Assembly (NCBI RefSeq): GCF_015477605.1
Contig: NZ_JADLQX010000015.1
Coordinates: 62,001-126,000 of the forward strand
DNA length: 64,000 nt
Source: Nocardia amamiensis
Lineage (GTDB): Bacteria; Actinomycetota; Actinomycetes; Mycobacteriales; Mycobacteriaceae
Reading direction: 5' to 3'
In this document: in pieces, positions 55,039 through 63,542 of the stretch
Numbering within the stretch: position 1 is the stretch's first letter
Layout of the letters: the number at the start of each line of letters is the position of its first letter
Position numbers and translations under genes: made by a program
The notes under the pieces: model-generated
Told to the model about the DNA's origin: nothing
Seen by the model: only the letters and a program-made list of their open reading frames with translations
Database searches by the model: none

Positions 55039-55410
55039 CGGCACGGTAGCCCAGGGTCGATCGGCCCGTCCCGGAGCGTGTTTCGCGCGGCCGGGGCGGG
55101 CCGATCCGCATGTGACGTACCTGGTCCTGTGACGAATATCCCAGGGACGCAATACCGTTCGATTCCGTTGTGGCACGTCACAGGTTTACTTCACCGAAAT
55201 TGGGTTGGTCCTGGTTGGTCGGGCCTTTCCGGCATTCCGCGGCGAATCCGTGGCGGGAATCGTCGAACACCGCGAGTGTGATGTCTTGCGATTTCGGAAA
55301 TTTCCGCTCCGTTTGCCGCTATGGTCGACCCCAGTCGCCGCGCCGACGCCCCGACCTGGCCGGGAGATCCCGCGCGCGGCACCCGACCCACCGCATAGTT
55401 GGAGGAGAGA
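55039..55410. other. Intergenic region before the stress protein gene
   Basis: In this 372-base gap I see no gene. There are several short inverted repeats in GC-rich DNA and a ribosome binding site GGAGGAGA just before ATG 55411. The gap probably contains the stress gene promoter. No DosR-like box was found. Confidence 0.5.
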
Positions 55411-55863
55411 ATGACCGCCTACCGGACCATTGTCGTCGGTACCGATGGCTCGGACTCGTCGTATGTCGCCGTCGAGAAGGCCGGCGCTCTGGCCGGCGTC
55501 TCCGGCGCGACGCTGGTCGTGGCCTGCGCGTACTACCCGACCGACGATCGCGACATCGCCGCCGCCGCCGATGTCCTCAAGGACGATGCCTACCAGGTTC
55601 GCGGTTCCGCGCCGACCAGCGAGATCCTGCGCATCGCGCGCGACAAGGCCATCGCGGCGGGTGCGGCCGACATCATCGAGCGCGCCGTGGTCGGTGAGCC
55701 GGTGGAGTCGCTGCTGTCGCTGGTCAAGGAGGTCGACGCTGACCTGTTGGTGGTCGGCAATCGTGGTCTGAACACGCTGACCGGCAGGCTGCTCGGTTCG
55801 GTGCCCTCCGACGTGGCGCGCAAGTCCCGCTCGGATGTGCTGATCGTGCACACCGTGCGCTGA
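55411..55863 (+). CDS. Universal stress protein (Rv1636 type)
   Basis: A 150-residue single-domain USP. The start TAYRTIVVGTDGSDSSYVAV and the ATP-binding G-x2-G-x9-G-(S/T) motif near VVGNRGLNTLTGRLLGSVPS are intact, indicating ATP or cyclic-nucleotide binding as in mycobacterial Rv1636, which binds cAMP. The ATG follows GGAGGAGAG. It occupies the syntenic position between uvrB and uvrA. Confidence 0.95.
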   Translation: MTAYRTIVVGTDGSDSSYVAVEKAGALAGVSGATLVVACAYYPTDDRDIAAAADVLKDDAYQVRGSAPTSEILRIARDKAIAAGAADIIERAVVGEPVESLLSLVKEVDADLLVVGNRGLNTLTGRLLGSVPSDVARKSRSDVLIVHTVR

Positions 55864-56052
55864 GCTGGTTGTTTCTACCCGACCCCGCTCAGGGCCGTGC
55901 CGCCTGCGACGGCACCCCCTGAGCGGAAGTGAGACTGTACGACCGGCTGGACGCGACGTGCGCCTGCGCGTGAACCGGTATTCGTACGAGGCTCGGTATC
56001 CACGCGAGTCGGCCTGCGGCACAGGGCCTTTCGCCGGCCAGCAGCTGCACTG

Positions 56053-58350
56053 TCAGCGCAGCCGGTCGAGTACCTCCGGCAACTCGGCGCTGTGCACCAC
56101 ACCCAGCCGCTGGGTCGCTCGGGTGAGCGCGACGTAGAGATCGTTGAGCCCACGCGGCGACTCGTCCAGAATGCTCTGCGGCTCGACCAGGTAGACCGCG
56201 TCGAACTCCAAGCCCTTCACCTCGTGCACGGTCAGCACCCGCACCGACTCGTCCGCGAGATCGCTCAGCTCCGCCACCAGCGTGTGCGGCGCGATCACCG
56301 CCGTGGTTCCCGGGCCGGTCTCGGCGGCGACGAGCCGAGCGACCTGCGCGGGCACGTCGCCGGGAGCGACCCGGTACGCGCGGGGGGCGACCCCGGTCTC
56401 GCGCACCGACCGCGGCGCGGACGCGGTGGGATCGATCGCGGCGAGAACGTCGGCCGCGACGTCCATGACCTCGGCGGGCGTGCGGTAGTTGACGGTCAGC
56501 TCGGTCAGCTTCCACCGGGCCGCGACGTAGGGTTCCAGCATTCGCCGCCAAGAGGACGTGCCCGCGGGGTCGCCGGTCTGCGCGACGTCGCCGACCACGG
56601 TGACCCACCGATTCGGGATGCGCCGCATCACCATGCGCCAGGCCATCTCCGATAATTCCTGCGCCTCGTCCACGATGACGTGCCCGTAGGTCCAGGTGCG
56701 GTCGCCCGCGGCGCGTTCCGCGGTGGTCTGCCGAGTACGCACGTCCTGGCGTTCGGCCAGCTGGCCGGCGTCGATCAGGTCGTAGGCCATGAGGATCTCG
56801 GGGTCGAGCTCGTCTTCGAGATCCTGCGGTGCGGAGCCGGTCAGGATGTCCAGCGCGTCCTGCGCCTCGGCGAGCTGGGCGCGCCAGCGGCGACGGGCGC
56901 GCTCGCGCTCCTCGGTGTCGTCCACGCCGAGCAATTCGGCGAGCTCGTCCAGCAGCGGCGCGTCGGCGGCGCTGAACTCGCCGTTGTCGGGACGCAGCAA
57001 TTCGGCGCGGTCGGCCGGGTCCAGCGAGCTCGCGGCCCGGTCCAGTCGCTTCGGGTCGGCGAGCAGGTCGGCGAGGACGTCCTGCGGCGACAGAATCGGC
57101 CACAGGTCGCTGATGGCGGCCTGGATCTGCGGGTCGGCGCGCATCTCGTCCCGGATCTCGGTGAGATCGGCCGAACTGAGCAGGCTGGGACCACCGGAGA
57201 GATCGGCGCCCATGGTGTGCGCGAGCTGGTCGGTCAGCGCGTCGATCACCGAGGCGGCGAAGATCGGCCGGGCCAGATTGTGCGGGCGTCGCGAGGACCG
57301 GGCGCGGCCGCGTGCCTTGCTGACGATCTTGCGGTCCAGCACGACCGGATACCCGTCGAAGCTCAGCCGGATCGGTTCGGCCGGCAGTTCCTGACGGTCG
57401 CGCACCGCCTGCTTGAGCACGTCGAGTATCGCCAGCGAACCCTTGATCTCGCCCGCGCGCAGCGAGTCCTCGCGGGTTGCCCGCACGCCCGGGTAGAGGT
57501 CGCCGATGGTGGACAGCAGGACTCCCGTCTCGCCGAGCGACGGGAGCACTTGACCGATGTAGTCCAGGAAGGTGGCGTTCGGACCGATGATCAGCACGCC
57601 GCTCTTGGCCAGCTGCTGGCGGTAGGTGTAGAGCAGGTATGCGGCGCGGTGCAGCGCGACGGCGGTCTTGCCGGTGCCCGGCCCGCCCTGCACGACGAGC
57701 ACGCTCTTGTGCTCGGAGCGGATGATCGCGTCCTGCTCGTGCTGGATCGTCTCGACGATGTCGTTCATGTGGCCGGTGCGTGCGGCGTTGAGCGCGGCCA
57801 GCAAAGCGCTCTCGCTGCCGACACCGCCGTCGGCCGCGGTGACGCCGGCCCGGCGAGCGGCCTCCAGATCGAGGTATTCGTCGTTGATCGCGGTCACCAT
57901 GCGGTTGCGCGAGCGGATGTGCCTGCGGCGGGTCACGCCGTCGGGCGCCGCGGTGGTGGCCAGGTAGAACGGCCGGGCCAGCGGGGCGCGCCAGTCCAGC
58001 AGCAGGCTCTCGTAGTCGTCCTTCTCGTCCAGGATGCCGAGCCTGCCGATGTAGCGGTACTCCTCCTGGTCACCGTCGAGGTCGATGCGGCCGAAGCACA
58101 GCCCGTGTTCGGCGGCGTCGTATTTCGCCAGGTCCTCGCTGTAGAGCTGGGTGAAGGACTCCCGCTCGCTGCGGGCTTGCGGCGTGCCGCCGGTCTCCAG
58201 CAACACGGTGCGCAGCCGGTTGCGCGCGTAGGCGCGCATCTCGTCCAGCCGGTCGTACAGCACCGACAGGTAGGTCTGTTCCTGTTCGGTCTCGCGGGTC
58301 CGCTCGGGGGTGCCGGCATCGGTGGCACGGTCCTGAGTGAGGTCGGGCAA
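56053..58350 (-). CDS. helR: HelD/HelR-type RNA polymerase recycling ATPase
   Basis: A UvrD-like superfamily 1 ATPase that removes stalled RNA polymerase from DNA; actinobacterial HelR also protects against rifamycins. Walker A is GGPGTGKTAVALHRAAYLLY, Walker B VIVDEAQELSEMAW, and later motifs VNYRTPAEVMDVA and TVHEVKGLEFDAVYLVEP are intact. The N-terminal ~100 residues form the coiled coil that enters the secondary channel (YLSVLYDRLDEMRAYARNRL). TTG 58350 is preferred because AAGGAG lies 7 nt upstream; GTG 58368 would put that site inside the gene. No rifamycin-associated element (the ~19-bp inverted repeat GGGGCTTGCGGCAAGCCCC) was found upstream. HelD versus HelR is uncertain. Confidence 0.88.
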   Translation of the reverse strand: MPDLTQDRATDAGTPERTRETEQEQTYLSVLYDRLDEMRAYARNRLRTVLLETGGTPQARSERESFTQLYSEDLAKYDAAEHGLCFGRIDLDGDQEEYRYIGRLGILDEKDDYESLLLDWRAPLARPFYLATTAAPDGVTRRRHIRSRNRMVTAINDEYLDLEAARRAGVTAADGGVGSESALLAALNAARTGHMNDIVETIQHEQDAIIRSEHKSVLVVQGGPGTGKTAVALHRAAYLLYTYRQQLAKSGVLIIGPNATFLDYIGQVLPSLGETGVLLSTIGDLYPGVRATREDSLRAGEIKGSLAILDVLKQAVRDRQELPAEPIRLSFDGYPVVLDRKIVSKARGRARSSRRPHNLARPIFAASVIDALTDQLAHTMGADLSGGPSLLSSADLTEIRDEMRADPQIQAAISDLWPILSPQDVLADLLADPKRLDRAASSLDPADRAELLRPDNGEFSAADAPLLDELAELLGVDDTEERERARRRWRAQLAEAQDALDILTGSAPQDLEDELDPEILMAYDLIDAGQLAERQDVRTRQTTAERAAGDRTWTYGHVIVDEAQELSEMAWRMVMRRIPNRWVTVVGDVAQTGDPAGTSSWRRMLEPYVAARWKLTELTVNYRTPAEVMDVAADVLAAIDPTASAPRSVRETGVAPRAYRVAPGDVPAQVARLVAAETGPGTTAVIAPHTLVAELSDLADESVRVLTVHEVKGLEFDAVYLVEPQSILDESPRGLNDLYVALTRATQRLGVVHSAELPEVLDRLR

Positions 58351-58434
58351 AACGGAACTCCTTGTCACCGCGAAGAGCCACGAGCACGCTACCCGGCCGG
58401 GCAGGTGACCGCTCGGAAAGCAGGGTTGTCGAGT

Positions 58435-58806
58435 CTACTGGGGTTGCGGAGGGCTCGCCGTAATCGCAGGTGACGCCCATGACGGCGACCCGGCGCCGTG
58501 ATCGTCGGCCGCGGCGGGCACCACCGGCGCGAAGTGCTCGACCACCGGGAACGGGTCGTAGAAGTGATGCAAGAGATCCTTCCAGCGCTGGTATTCCGGG
58601 GAGCCGCGGAATCCGACGACGTGATCGTCGAGGTGGTCCCACTCCACCCGCAACAGGTAGCTGCCCGGCGACTCGATGCCGCGTGACAGCGACAGCGATC
58701 GGAATCCGGGCATGCTCGCGATGATCGGCCGCGCCGCCGCGAAGGCGGCCTCGAAGTCGGCGGCCGACTCCGGGCGAACGGGCAGCAGGGCGTGTTCGAT
58801 GATCAT
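58435..58806 (-). CDS. Antibiotic biosynthesis monooxygenase-type protein
   Basis: A 123-residue dimeric alpha/beta-barrel protein: MIIEHALLPVRPESAADFEA, then FRSLSLSRGIESPGSYLLRV and VGFRGSPEYQRWKDLLHHFY. It ends in a disordered tail. ABM-domain proteins include heme-degrading, quinone or polyketide monooxygenases; active-site residues cannot be assigned here. It lies 10 bases after the diguanylate cyclase gene and 84 bases before the HelR start on the same strand, so the three may be cotranscribed. Confidence 0.85.
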   Translation of the reverse strand: MIIEHALLPVRPESAADFEAAFAAARPIIASMPGFRSLSLSRGIESPGSYLLRVEWDHLDDHVVGFRGSPEYQRWKDLLHHFYDPFPVVEHFAPVVPAAADDHGAGSPSWASPAITASPPQPQ

Positions 58807-58816
58807 GGACAACCCG

Positions 58817-60166
58817 TCAGGAGGCGTGGGTGCTGTTCGGTCTGCGGCCGAGGGCGGCGGCGCCGTCCCGGTGTCCCGGCGGCTTCGCGCGGTACATCGC
58901 CAGGTCCGCGTCGTGCAGCACGGCCTCCGGGGTGCGGCGGTCGCCCGCGCTGAGCTCGGTGACCCCGATCGAGGCGTTCACCTGGATGCGGTGCCCGCGG
59001 GCGATGATCGGCTCGGCCATGGTGGAACGGAGCCGGGCCACCAGCGCGTCGATGTCGACCCGCCGGGTGACCCCGGACAGCAGCACGAGGAACTCGTCTC
59101 CGCCGAGCCTGCCGACGATGTCGTCACCGCGCAGCGCGCGTTGCAGCCGCTGCGCGACGATCTGCAGCACGGTGTCGCCGATGGCGTGCCCGAGCGTGTC
59201 GTTGATCGCCTTGAACCCGTCCAGGTCGATGAACAGCACGGTGGACACCGGCAGTAGTTCCTCGGTGCTGGCCAGCGCGCCGGCCAGCTGGGACAGGATC
59301 AACGAGCGGTTCGCCAGGCCGGTCAGCGAATCGTGCGTGGCCTGGTACTCCAGTTGCCGCCTGCTGGCGCGGAATTCGGTGATGTCGGCGAAGGACGAGA
59401 CCGCCGACGAACGCGCGTCGCCGGGATTGAGCAGGCGGCTGCTGCCCGACAGCCAGCGGCGCTGGCCGTCCACGCGGTCGACCCCGAAGATGTAGCCGGT
59501 GATGGTCTCGCCCGTGGCGAGGGTGCGTGCGACGGGATGGCGGCTCGGCGGCAGCGGCTGGGCGTTGGCGTCCAGCAGCACCAGCGGCAGCGACTGGATG
59601 GTGCGGCCGATCACCTGCCGGTCGGGTCCCTCGGTGCCGAAGATGCGTTTGGCCGCGGGATTCATCGATTCGATCCGCCCCTCCGGATCGATCACCACGA
59701 CACCCTCCTCCAGCTGGGAGACCACGGTGGTGAAGTAGTGCTCGGCCTTGCGCTGCGCGGCCTCGGCGTGACGCTGGGCGGTCAGGTCGTGGATGACCAC
59801 CTGATAGGCGAGGCGGTCGTGCCACGCGGTCAGCACCGACACCGTCTCGGCGGGGACGGTCCCGCCGTCCAGTCGCATCAGCGTGATCTCGGTGGGAGCG
59901 GAGGCAGCGCCCGCGACGGTGAGTGCGCCGATGCGGTCGAGCAGCGCGGGGACCGAGGCCGGATGGACGAAGTCGGTCAGCGGCCTGCCGACCACCTGCT
60001 CGGCGCTCTCGGCGGCGAGCAGACGGATGGTAGCGGGATTGACGTAGACGACCATCCCGCCCTCGTGCACACAGATCCCGTCGGGGGTGTGCTCGACCAG
60101 GGAGCGGTAGCGCGCGGCCAGCTGTTCGGCGGCGTCGACCGCGGCGGCTAGCTTGTCATCACCCAC
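58817..60166 (-). CDS. Diguanylate cyclase with two PAS domains
   Basis: A 449-residue cytosolic signalling protein. Two PAS domains lie at about residues 15-130 (HTPDGICVHEGGMVVYVNPA) and 140-270 (EEGVVVIDPEGRIESMNPAA). The GGDEF domain follows at about 280-435 with the intact active site GGDEF (355-359) and the inhibitory I-site RGDD (346-349), so c-di-GMP synthesis with product feedback is expected. There is no EAL or HD-GYP domain. The start is GTG 60166. The signal is unknown; a redox or oxygen cue through PAS is possible. Confidence 0.95.
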   Translation of the reverse strand: MGDDKLAAAVDAAEQLAARYRSLVEHTPDGICVHEGGMVVYVNPATIRLLAAESAEQVVGRPLTDFVHPASVPALLDRIGALTVAGAASAPTEITLMRLDGGTVPAETVSVLTAWHDRLAYQVVIHDLTAQRHAEAAQRKAEHYFTTVVSQLEEGVVVIDPEGRIESMNPAAKRIFGTEGPDRQVIGRTIQSLPLVLLDANAQPLPPSRHPVARTLATGETITGYIFGVDRVDGQRRWLSGSSRLLNPGDARSSAVSSFADITEFRASRRQLEYQATHDSLTGLANRSLILSQLAGALASTEELLPVSTVLFIDLDGFKAINDTLGHAIGDTVLQIVAQRLQRALRGDDIVGRLGGDEFLVLLSGVTRRVDIDALVARLRSTMAEPIIARGHRIQVNASIGVTELSAGDRRTPEAVLHDADLAMYRAKPPGHRDGAAALGRRPNSTHAS

Positions 60167-60821
60167 TCGAACCCCCGATCATCGACCCCATTATGGCCAT
60201 TGGAACACGGGATTATTGTGGTATCGACGTGGACAAGATCACACCGACCACGCTATCGCTCTGAATCACAGTACCGGCACTATTTCGGGTTCGATCCGGC
60301 GTTCATCACAGAACCGTCCGCGTCCCGGTGCGGACGACCGCGTGCTCGGCCGGGGTAGCCGATGCGGCAGCGATGCTGCCGGGCGTCGACCCGGACAACG
60401 CTGCGCGGTTCCGGGCTCGAACAACCCCGGCATCAAGATCTTATGAGACAGCCGGGATCGGCGCGATCACCTGATCCGACTGAGCCGGCAGCGTCGGTGG
60501 GGGTGCTCAGCGGCAAGCGCGGCATCGCTCCGGACCGGATACCCGGCGGGACCACGGTCCAGGACGCACCTGTTCGCCGACGTCCACACAGCTACGCGCC
60601 GCGGCCGCTGGTCGTTCCGGCGGGCGTGAGCATGGCGTCGCGGGGGTGGATTGCGCTGATCATGGTCCGTACCATGGTGCATGGTGTTGAGTGTCCAATC
60701 GGGAACGGAACCGTCACTGCGCCAGTCGTATTCACCAATGGTGACTTTCGGCCCTGTTCGCGGCACTTCTGCAGTGGTGGCATGGGTGCACTGGATCGAT
60801 CTGGAAAGTGGGGCGTGACAG
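60167..60821. other. Divergent regulatory region between cyclase and RafH-like gene
   Basis: This 655-base gap has a clear DosR-like box at 60741-60755. Other symmetric blocks are GGACCACGGTCC (60549-60560) and CCATGG-containing repeats near 60662-60682. An open frame from 60362 crosses part of it but has poor composition and joins the wrong frame. No gene is supported. Confidence 0.55.
60741..60755 (+). promoter_or_regulatory. Candidate DosR (DevR) box
   Basis: GTGACTTTCGGCCCT matches 14 of 15 bases of a common form of the mycobacterial DosR site, GGGACTTTCGGCCCT. It lies 67 bases upstream of the RafH-like start, a usual distance. In mycobacteria DosR activates dormancy genes under hypoxia or nitric oxide. 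Confidence 0.65.
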
Positions 60822-61598
60822 ATGGTTTCCTCGGGGCGGCGATTCACGTCGGAACAGTGGGCGACGGCGGCGGAACCGGAAGTGGCGGTGACCGCTCGCG
60901 GACCCGTACCGGACCTGGACGTGACCAGGACGGTGCGGGGGATCGGCCGCGTCCTGCGCAGACATCACCTCGACGCCGCCGCCCGGGCACGCCTCACCGC
61001 GCCATCCGACCCGGAAGAGCCGACGGTGGTGCAGGCCACTGTCCGCGGCCAGAACTTCACCACGCGGGTCCAGGTCACCGGTCCACGCGGCTTCGCGGTG
61101 ACGTTCGCCGTCGAACGCCTCGACCGTCACCTGGCCAGGCTGGCCGCGCGCGAGTCGCGGACCTGGCCGGACCCGGCTCGCCCCGCGCTGGCCCTGGTCG
61201 GCGAACCGCGGGAGATCGTCCGCAGGAAACACTGCACCTTGCTGACCTGCACGCCCGCCGAGGCGGTCGCCGTGCTGGACGCGATGGACTACGACGCCCA
61301 CCTGTTCACCGACGTCGAGACCGGCGAGGACGCGGTGGTGCACTGGGCCGCGGAGGGTGTGCGCCTCATCCGGCAGCGCGCGACGTGCCCGCCGGACTGG
61401 TCGCCGGAAGTGATCGCGGGCTCCGTCCCGGTCGTCGTCGACGCGGAACCGGCGCCGCGCCTCAATCCGGCCGATGCGGCGAACGTGCTCTGCCGCAAAG
61501 GATTGCCGTTCCTGTTCTACACCGACCCGGACCGCGGCCGCGGTGGGCTGCTGTACCGGCGCTACGACGACGACCTCGCGCTCGTCCTGCCCGCTTGA
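60822..61598 (+). CDS. RafH-like hypoxia ribosome factor with tandem HPF C-terminal domains
   Basis: A 258-residue protein. Two copies of the hibernation-promoting-factor C-terminal fold can be read: REIVRRKHCTLLTCTPAEAV...HLFTDVETGEDAVVHW (about 130-188) and RLNPADAANVLCRKGLPFLF...LLYRRYDDDLALVLP (about 205-258). The N-terminal half (FTTRVQVTGPRGFAVTFAVE) resembles the S30AE/HPF N-domain. Its length and architecture match mycobacterial RafH, a DosR-induced protein that silences ribosomes in hypoxia. The upstream DosR-like box supports this role. It converges with the kinase gene, with 4 bases between the stops. Confidence 0.75.
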   Translation: MVSSGRRFTSEQWATAAEPEVAVTARGPVPDLDVTRTVRGIGRVLRRHHLDAAARARLTAPSDPEEPTVVQATVRGQNFTTRVQVTGPRGFAVTFAVERLDRHLARLAARESRTWPDPARPALALVGEPREIVRRKHCTLLTCTPAEAVAVLDAMDYDAHLFTDVETGEDAVVHWAAEGVRLIRQRATCPPDWSPEVIAGSVPVVVDAEPAPRLNPADAANVLCRKGLPFLFYTDPDRGRGGLLYRRYDDDLALVLPA

Positions 61599-61602
61599 TG
61601 CG

Positions 61603-63159
61603 CTAGGCGAGCGGCGCGGACCAGTGGACCCTGGTGCCGCCGTCCGCGGTGCGTTCCACGGTGCAGTGGCCGTCCGAGAGATGCGCGCGGTGCGCGAGAT
61701 TGGCCAGTCCGCTGCGCGTCACGTTCGCGGGCATGCCCGCGCCGTTGTCCTCGACTAGGACGGTCAGTTCGTCACCGACGGCGATCTCGACCGACAGCCG
61801 GTTCCCGCCGGAGTGACGCACCGCGTTGCTGACCGATTCGCGCACCACGGCTTCCGCGTGATCGGCGAGTGCGTCGCCCACCACCGACAACGGTCCGGAG
61901 AACCGCACGCTGGTCCGGAAGGCGGCGTCCGCGGTCTGCTGCCGGATCGCGTCCTCCAGCCGTCGCCGCAGCGGGTCGCCGCCGTGCAGGTCGAAGATCG
62001 ACGTGCGGATCTCCTGCACCACCTCCTGCAAGCCGTCCATCTCGGCCGAAAGCCGTTGCCGCACTTCCGGGTCGTCGGTGCGGGCGGCAGTGGCCCGCAG
62101 CCCGAGGCCGACCGCGAACAGCCGCTGGATGACGTGGTCGTGCAGATCGCGCGCGATGCGGTCGCGGTCGGCCAGCACGTCGAGCTCTCGCATCCTGCGC
62201 TGGGTGTCGGCCAGCTGCATGGCCAGCGCCGCCTGGTCGGTGAAGGCCGCGGTCAGCTCGACCAAGTCGTCGGTGTAGGAACCGCGGGCGGGCGGGCGCG
62301 CGAGGATCAGCACGCCGAGCACGAGGTCGGCCGTCCGCAGCGGCAGGATCAGCGCGGGCCCCGCCGGCCCGATCGGTGCGCCCAGATCGACGGCCCCGGC
62401 GTCGGTCACCTGCACCACCGCGCGTTCGGTGAGCGCCTTGCCGGTGGCGGTGTCGGCGCTGCGCACCCGCCGCGGGCCGGGGCCGGGGCCGAACCATTGC
62501 GCCACGAGGAGCTCGGTGGCCTCTTGGGGTGGCGTCCCCGGCGGCACCACGGCGAGCAGCGCCTGCTGCGAGCCGGTCAGCGCGCGAGCGCGGGCGACCA
62601 CTTGGGCGAGGACCAGGTCCGGCGTGGTGCCCGCGAGGAACTCGGTCGCGATGTCGCGGGTCGCCGTGATCCATGCCTGCCTGGTCCGCGCGGACTCGTA
62701 CAGCCTGGCGTTCTCGATCGCGATGCCCGCCGCGGCGGCCAGCGCCAGCACGATCGACTCGTCGTCATCGGTGAACAGTTGCCCGCCTGCCTTTTCCGTG
62801 AGGTACAGGTTGCCGAAGATCTCCTCGCCGATGCGCACCGGGACACCGAGGAAGCTGCCCATCGGCGGATGCCGCGGCGGAAATCCCACGGCCGCGGGAT
62901 GTTTCGACAGATCCGCCAGCCGGATCGGTTCCGGCTGCAGGAACAGCAGTCCCAGCATGCCGTGCCCCTCGGGCAGTCGGCCGATCTCCGCGCGGGTCGC
63001 GTCGTCGATGCCCTCGTGGATGAATTCGACCAGCTGCCGGTCGTGCCCGCGCACGCCGAGCGCGCCGTAGCGTGCGTCGACGAGGCGTGCGGCGGTCCGC
63101 ACGATGGCGCGCAAGGTGTCGAGCACCGTAGCCGGGAGGCTGGGAGTGACGTCCGTCAT
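61603..63159 (-). CDS. DosS/DevS-like GAF-GAF histidine kinase
   Basis: A 518-residue sensor kinase. Two GAF domains lie at about 15-155 and 165-320; the first has GFPPRHPPMGSFLGVPVRIG and EIFGNLYLTEKAGGQ, very similar to the heme-binding GAF of DosS and DosT, with His97 a candidate proximal heme ligand. The HisKA_3 dimerisation helix is ADRDRIARDLHDHVIQRLFA with the phospho-His, and the ATPase has VRESVSNAVRHSGGN and VEDNGAGMP. No DosR response regulator is adjacent, so it must act on one encoded elsewhere. Oxygen, NO or redox sensing is the likely input. Confidence 0.9.
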   Translation of the reverse strand: MTDVTPSLPATVLDTLRAIVRTAARLVDARYGALGVRGHDRQLVEFIHEGIDDATRAEIGRLPEGHGMLGLLFLQPEPIRLADLSKHPAAVGFPPRHPPMGSFLGVPVRIGEEIFGNLYLTEKAGGQLFTDDDESIVLALAAAAGIAIENARLYESARTRQAWITATRDIATEFLAGTTPDLVLAQVVARARALTGSQQALLAVVPPGTPPQEATELLVAQWFGPGPGPRRVRSADTATGKALTERAVVQVTDAGAVDLGAPIGPAGPALILPLRTADLVLGVLILARPPARGSYTDDLVELTAAFTDQAALAMQLADTQRRMRELDVLADRDRIARDLHDHVIQRLFAVGLGLRATAARTDDPEVRQRLSAEMDGLQEVVQEIRTSIFDLHGGDPLRRRLEDAIRQQTADAAFRTSVRFSGPLSVVGDALADHAEAVVRESVSNAVRHSGGNRLSVEIAVGDELTVLVEDNGAGMPANVTRSGLANLAHRAHLSDGHCTVERTADGGTRVHWSAPLA

Positions 63160-63542
63160 AGATGTTTCCGGAGTCCGGTGGGGTGCGCAGAGCCCGCTCA
63201 GTCTAGTCGGCTATCCGCGCGCTCGGCGCGGAGTCGGGGAGCTGTATCACCATGGGCATGCCGGGGTCGACTTGCTCGGAAGTCCGCACGGCCCGCCCTG
63301 TGGCACCGCAAAGCCACCCAGGGGAATGACCGCCCGCGCCCTGCTGTTGACCAGTGGTGCCGAGAGGGCGATGCTACGGAGGCGTCCTGGCCCGTTTCCC
63401 GGCTCCATCCGTGATCTCCGGCCGCAGCGTCCCCGCCATTCATCGAGGTGACGGGCGGTCGGCGAAACTTGTCGGTGCCGATGCCTAGCATGGCGGCCGG
63501 GGGTATGTCTGGACGCCGAACACGAAGGAGAAGGGACGGCCT
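63160..63542. other. Divergent intergenic region between kinase and uvrA
   Basis: No gene is supported in this 383-base gap. An upstream open frame of the kinase side has no start. A weak GGGAATGACCGCCCG block (63321-63335) slightly resembles a DosR site but differs at several positions. The uvrA ribosome binding site AAGGAGAAGGG lies at its end. Confidence 0.5.

Noticed and set aside
58369..58470. Rifamycin-associated element before helR
   Set aside because: Only GGGGTTGCGG partially matches and lies inside the upstream gene; no 19-bp inverted repeat is present.
60549..60560. Second DosR box in the RafH-like promoter
   Set aside because: GGACCACGGTCC is symmetric but lacks the ACTTTCGGCCC core; too weak to call.
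63321..63335. DosR box upstream of the kinase
   Set aside because: Several mismatches to the consensus in both orientations.
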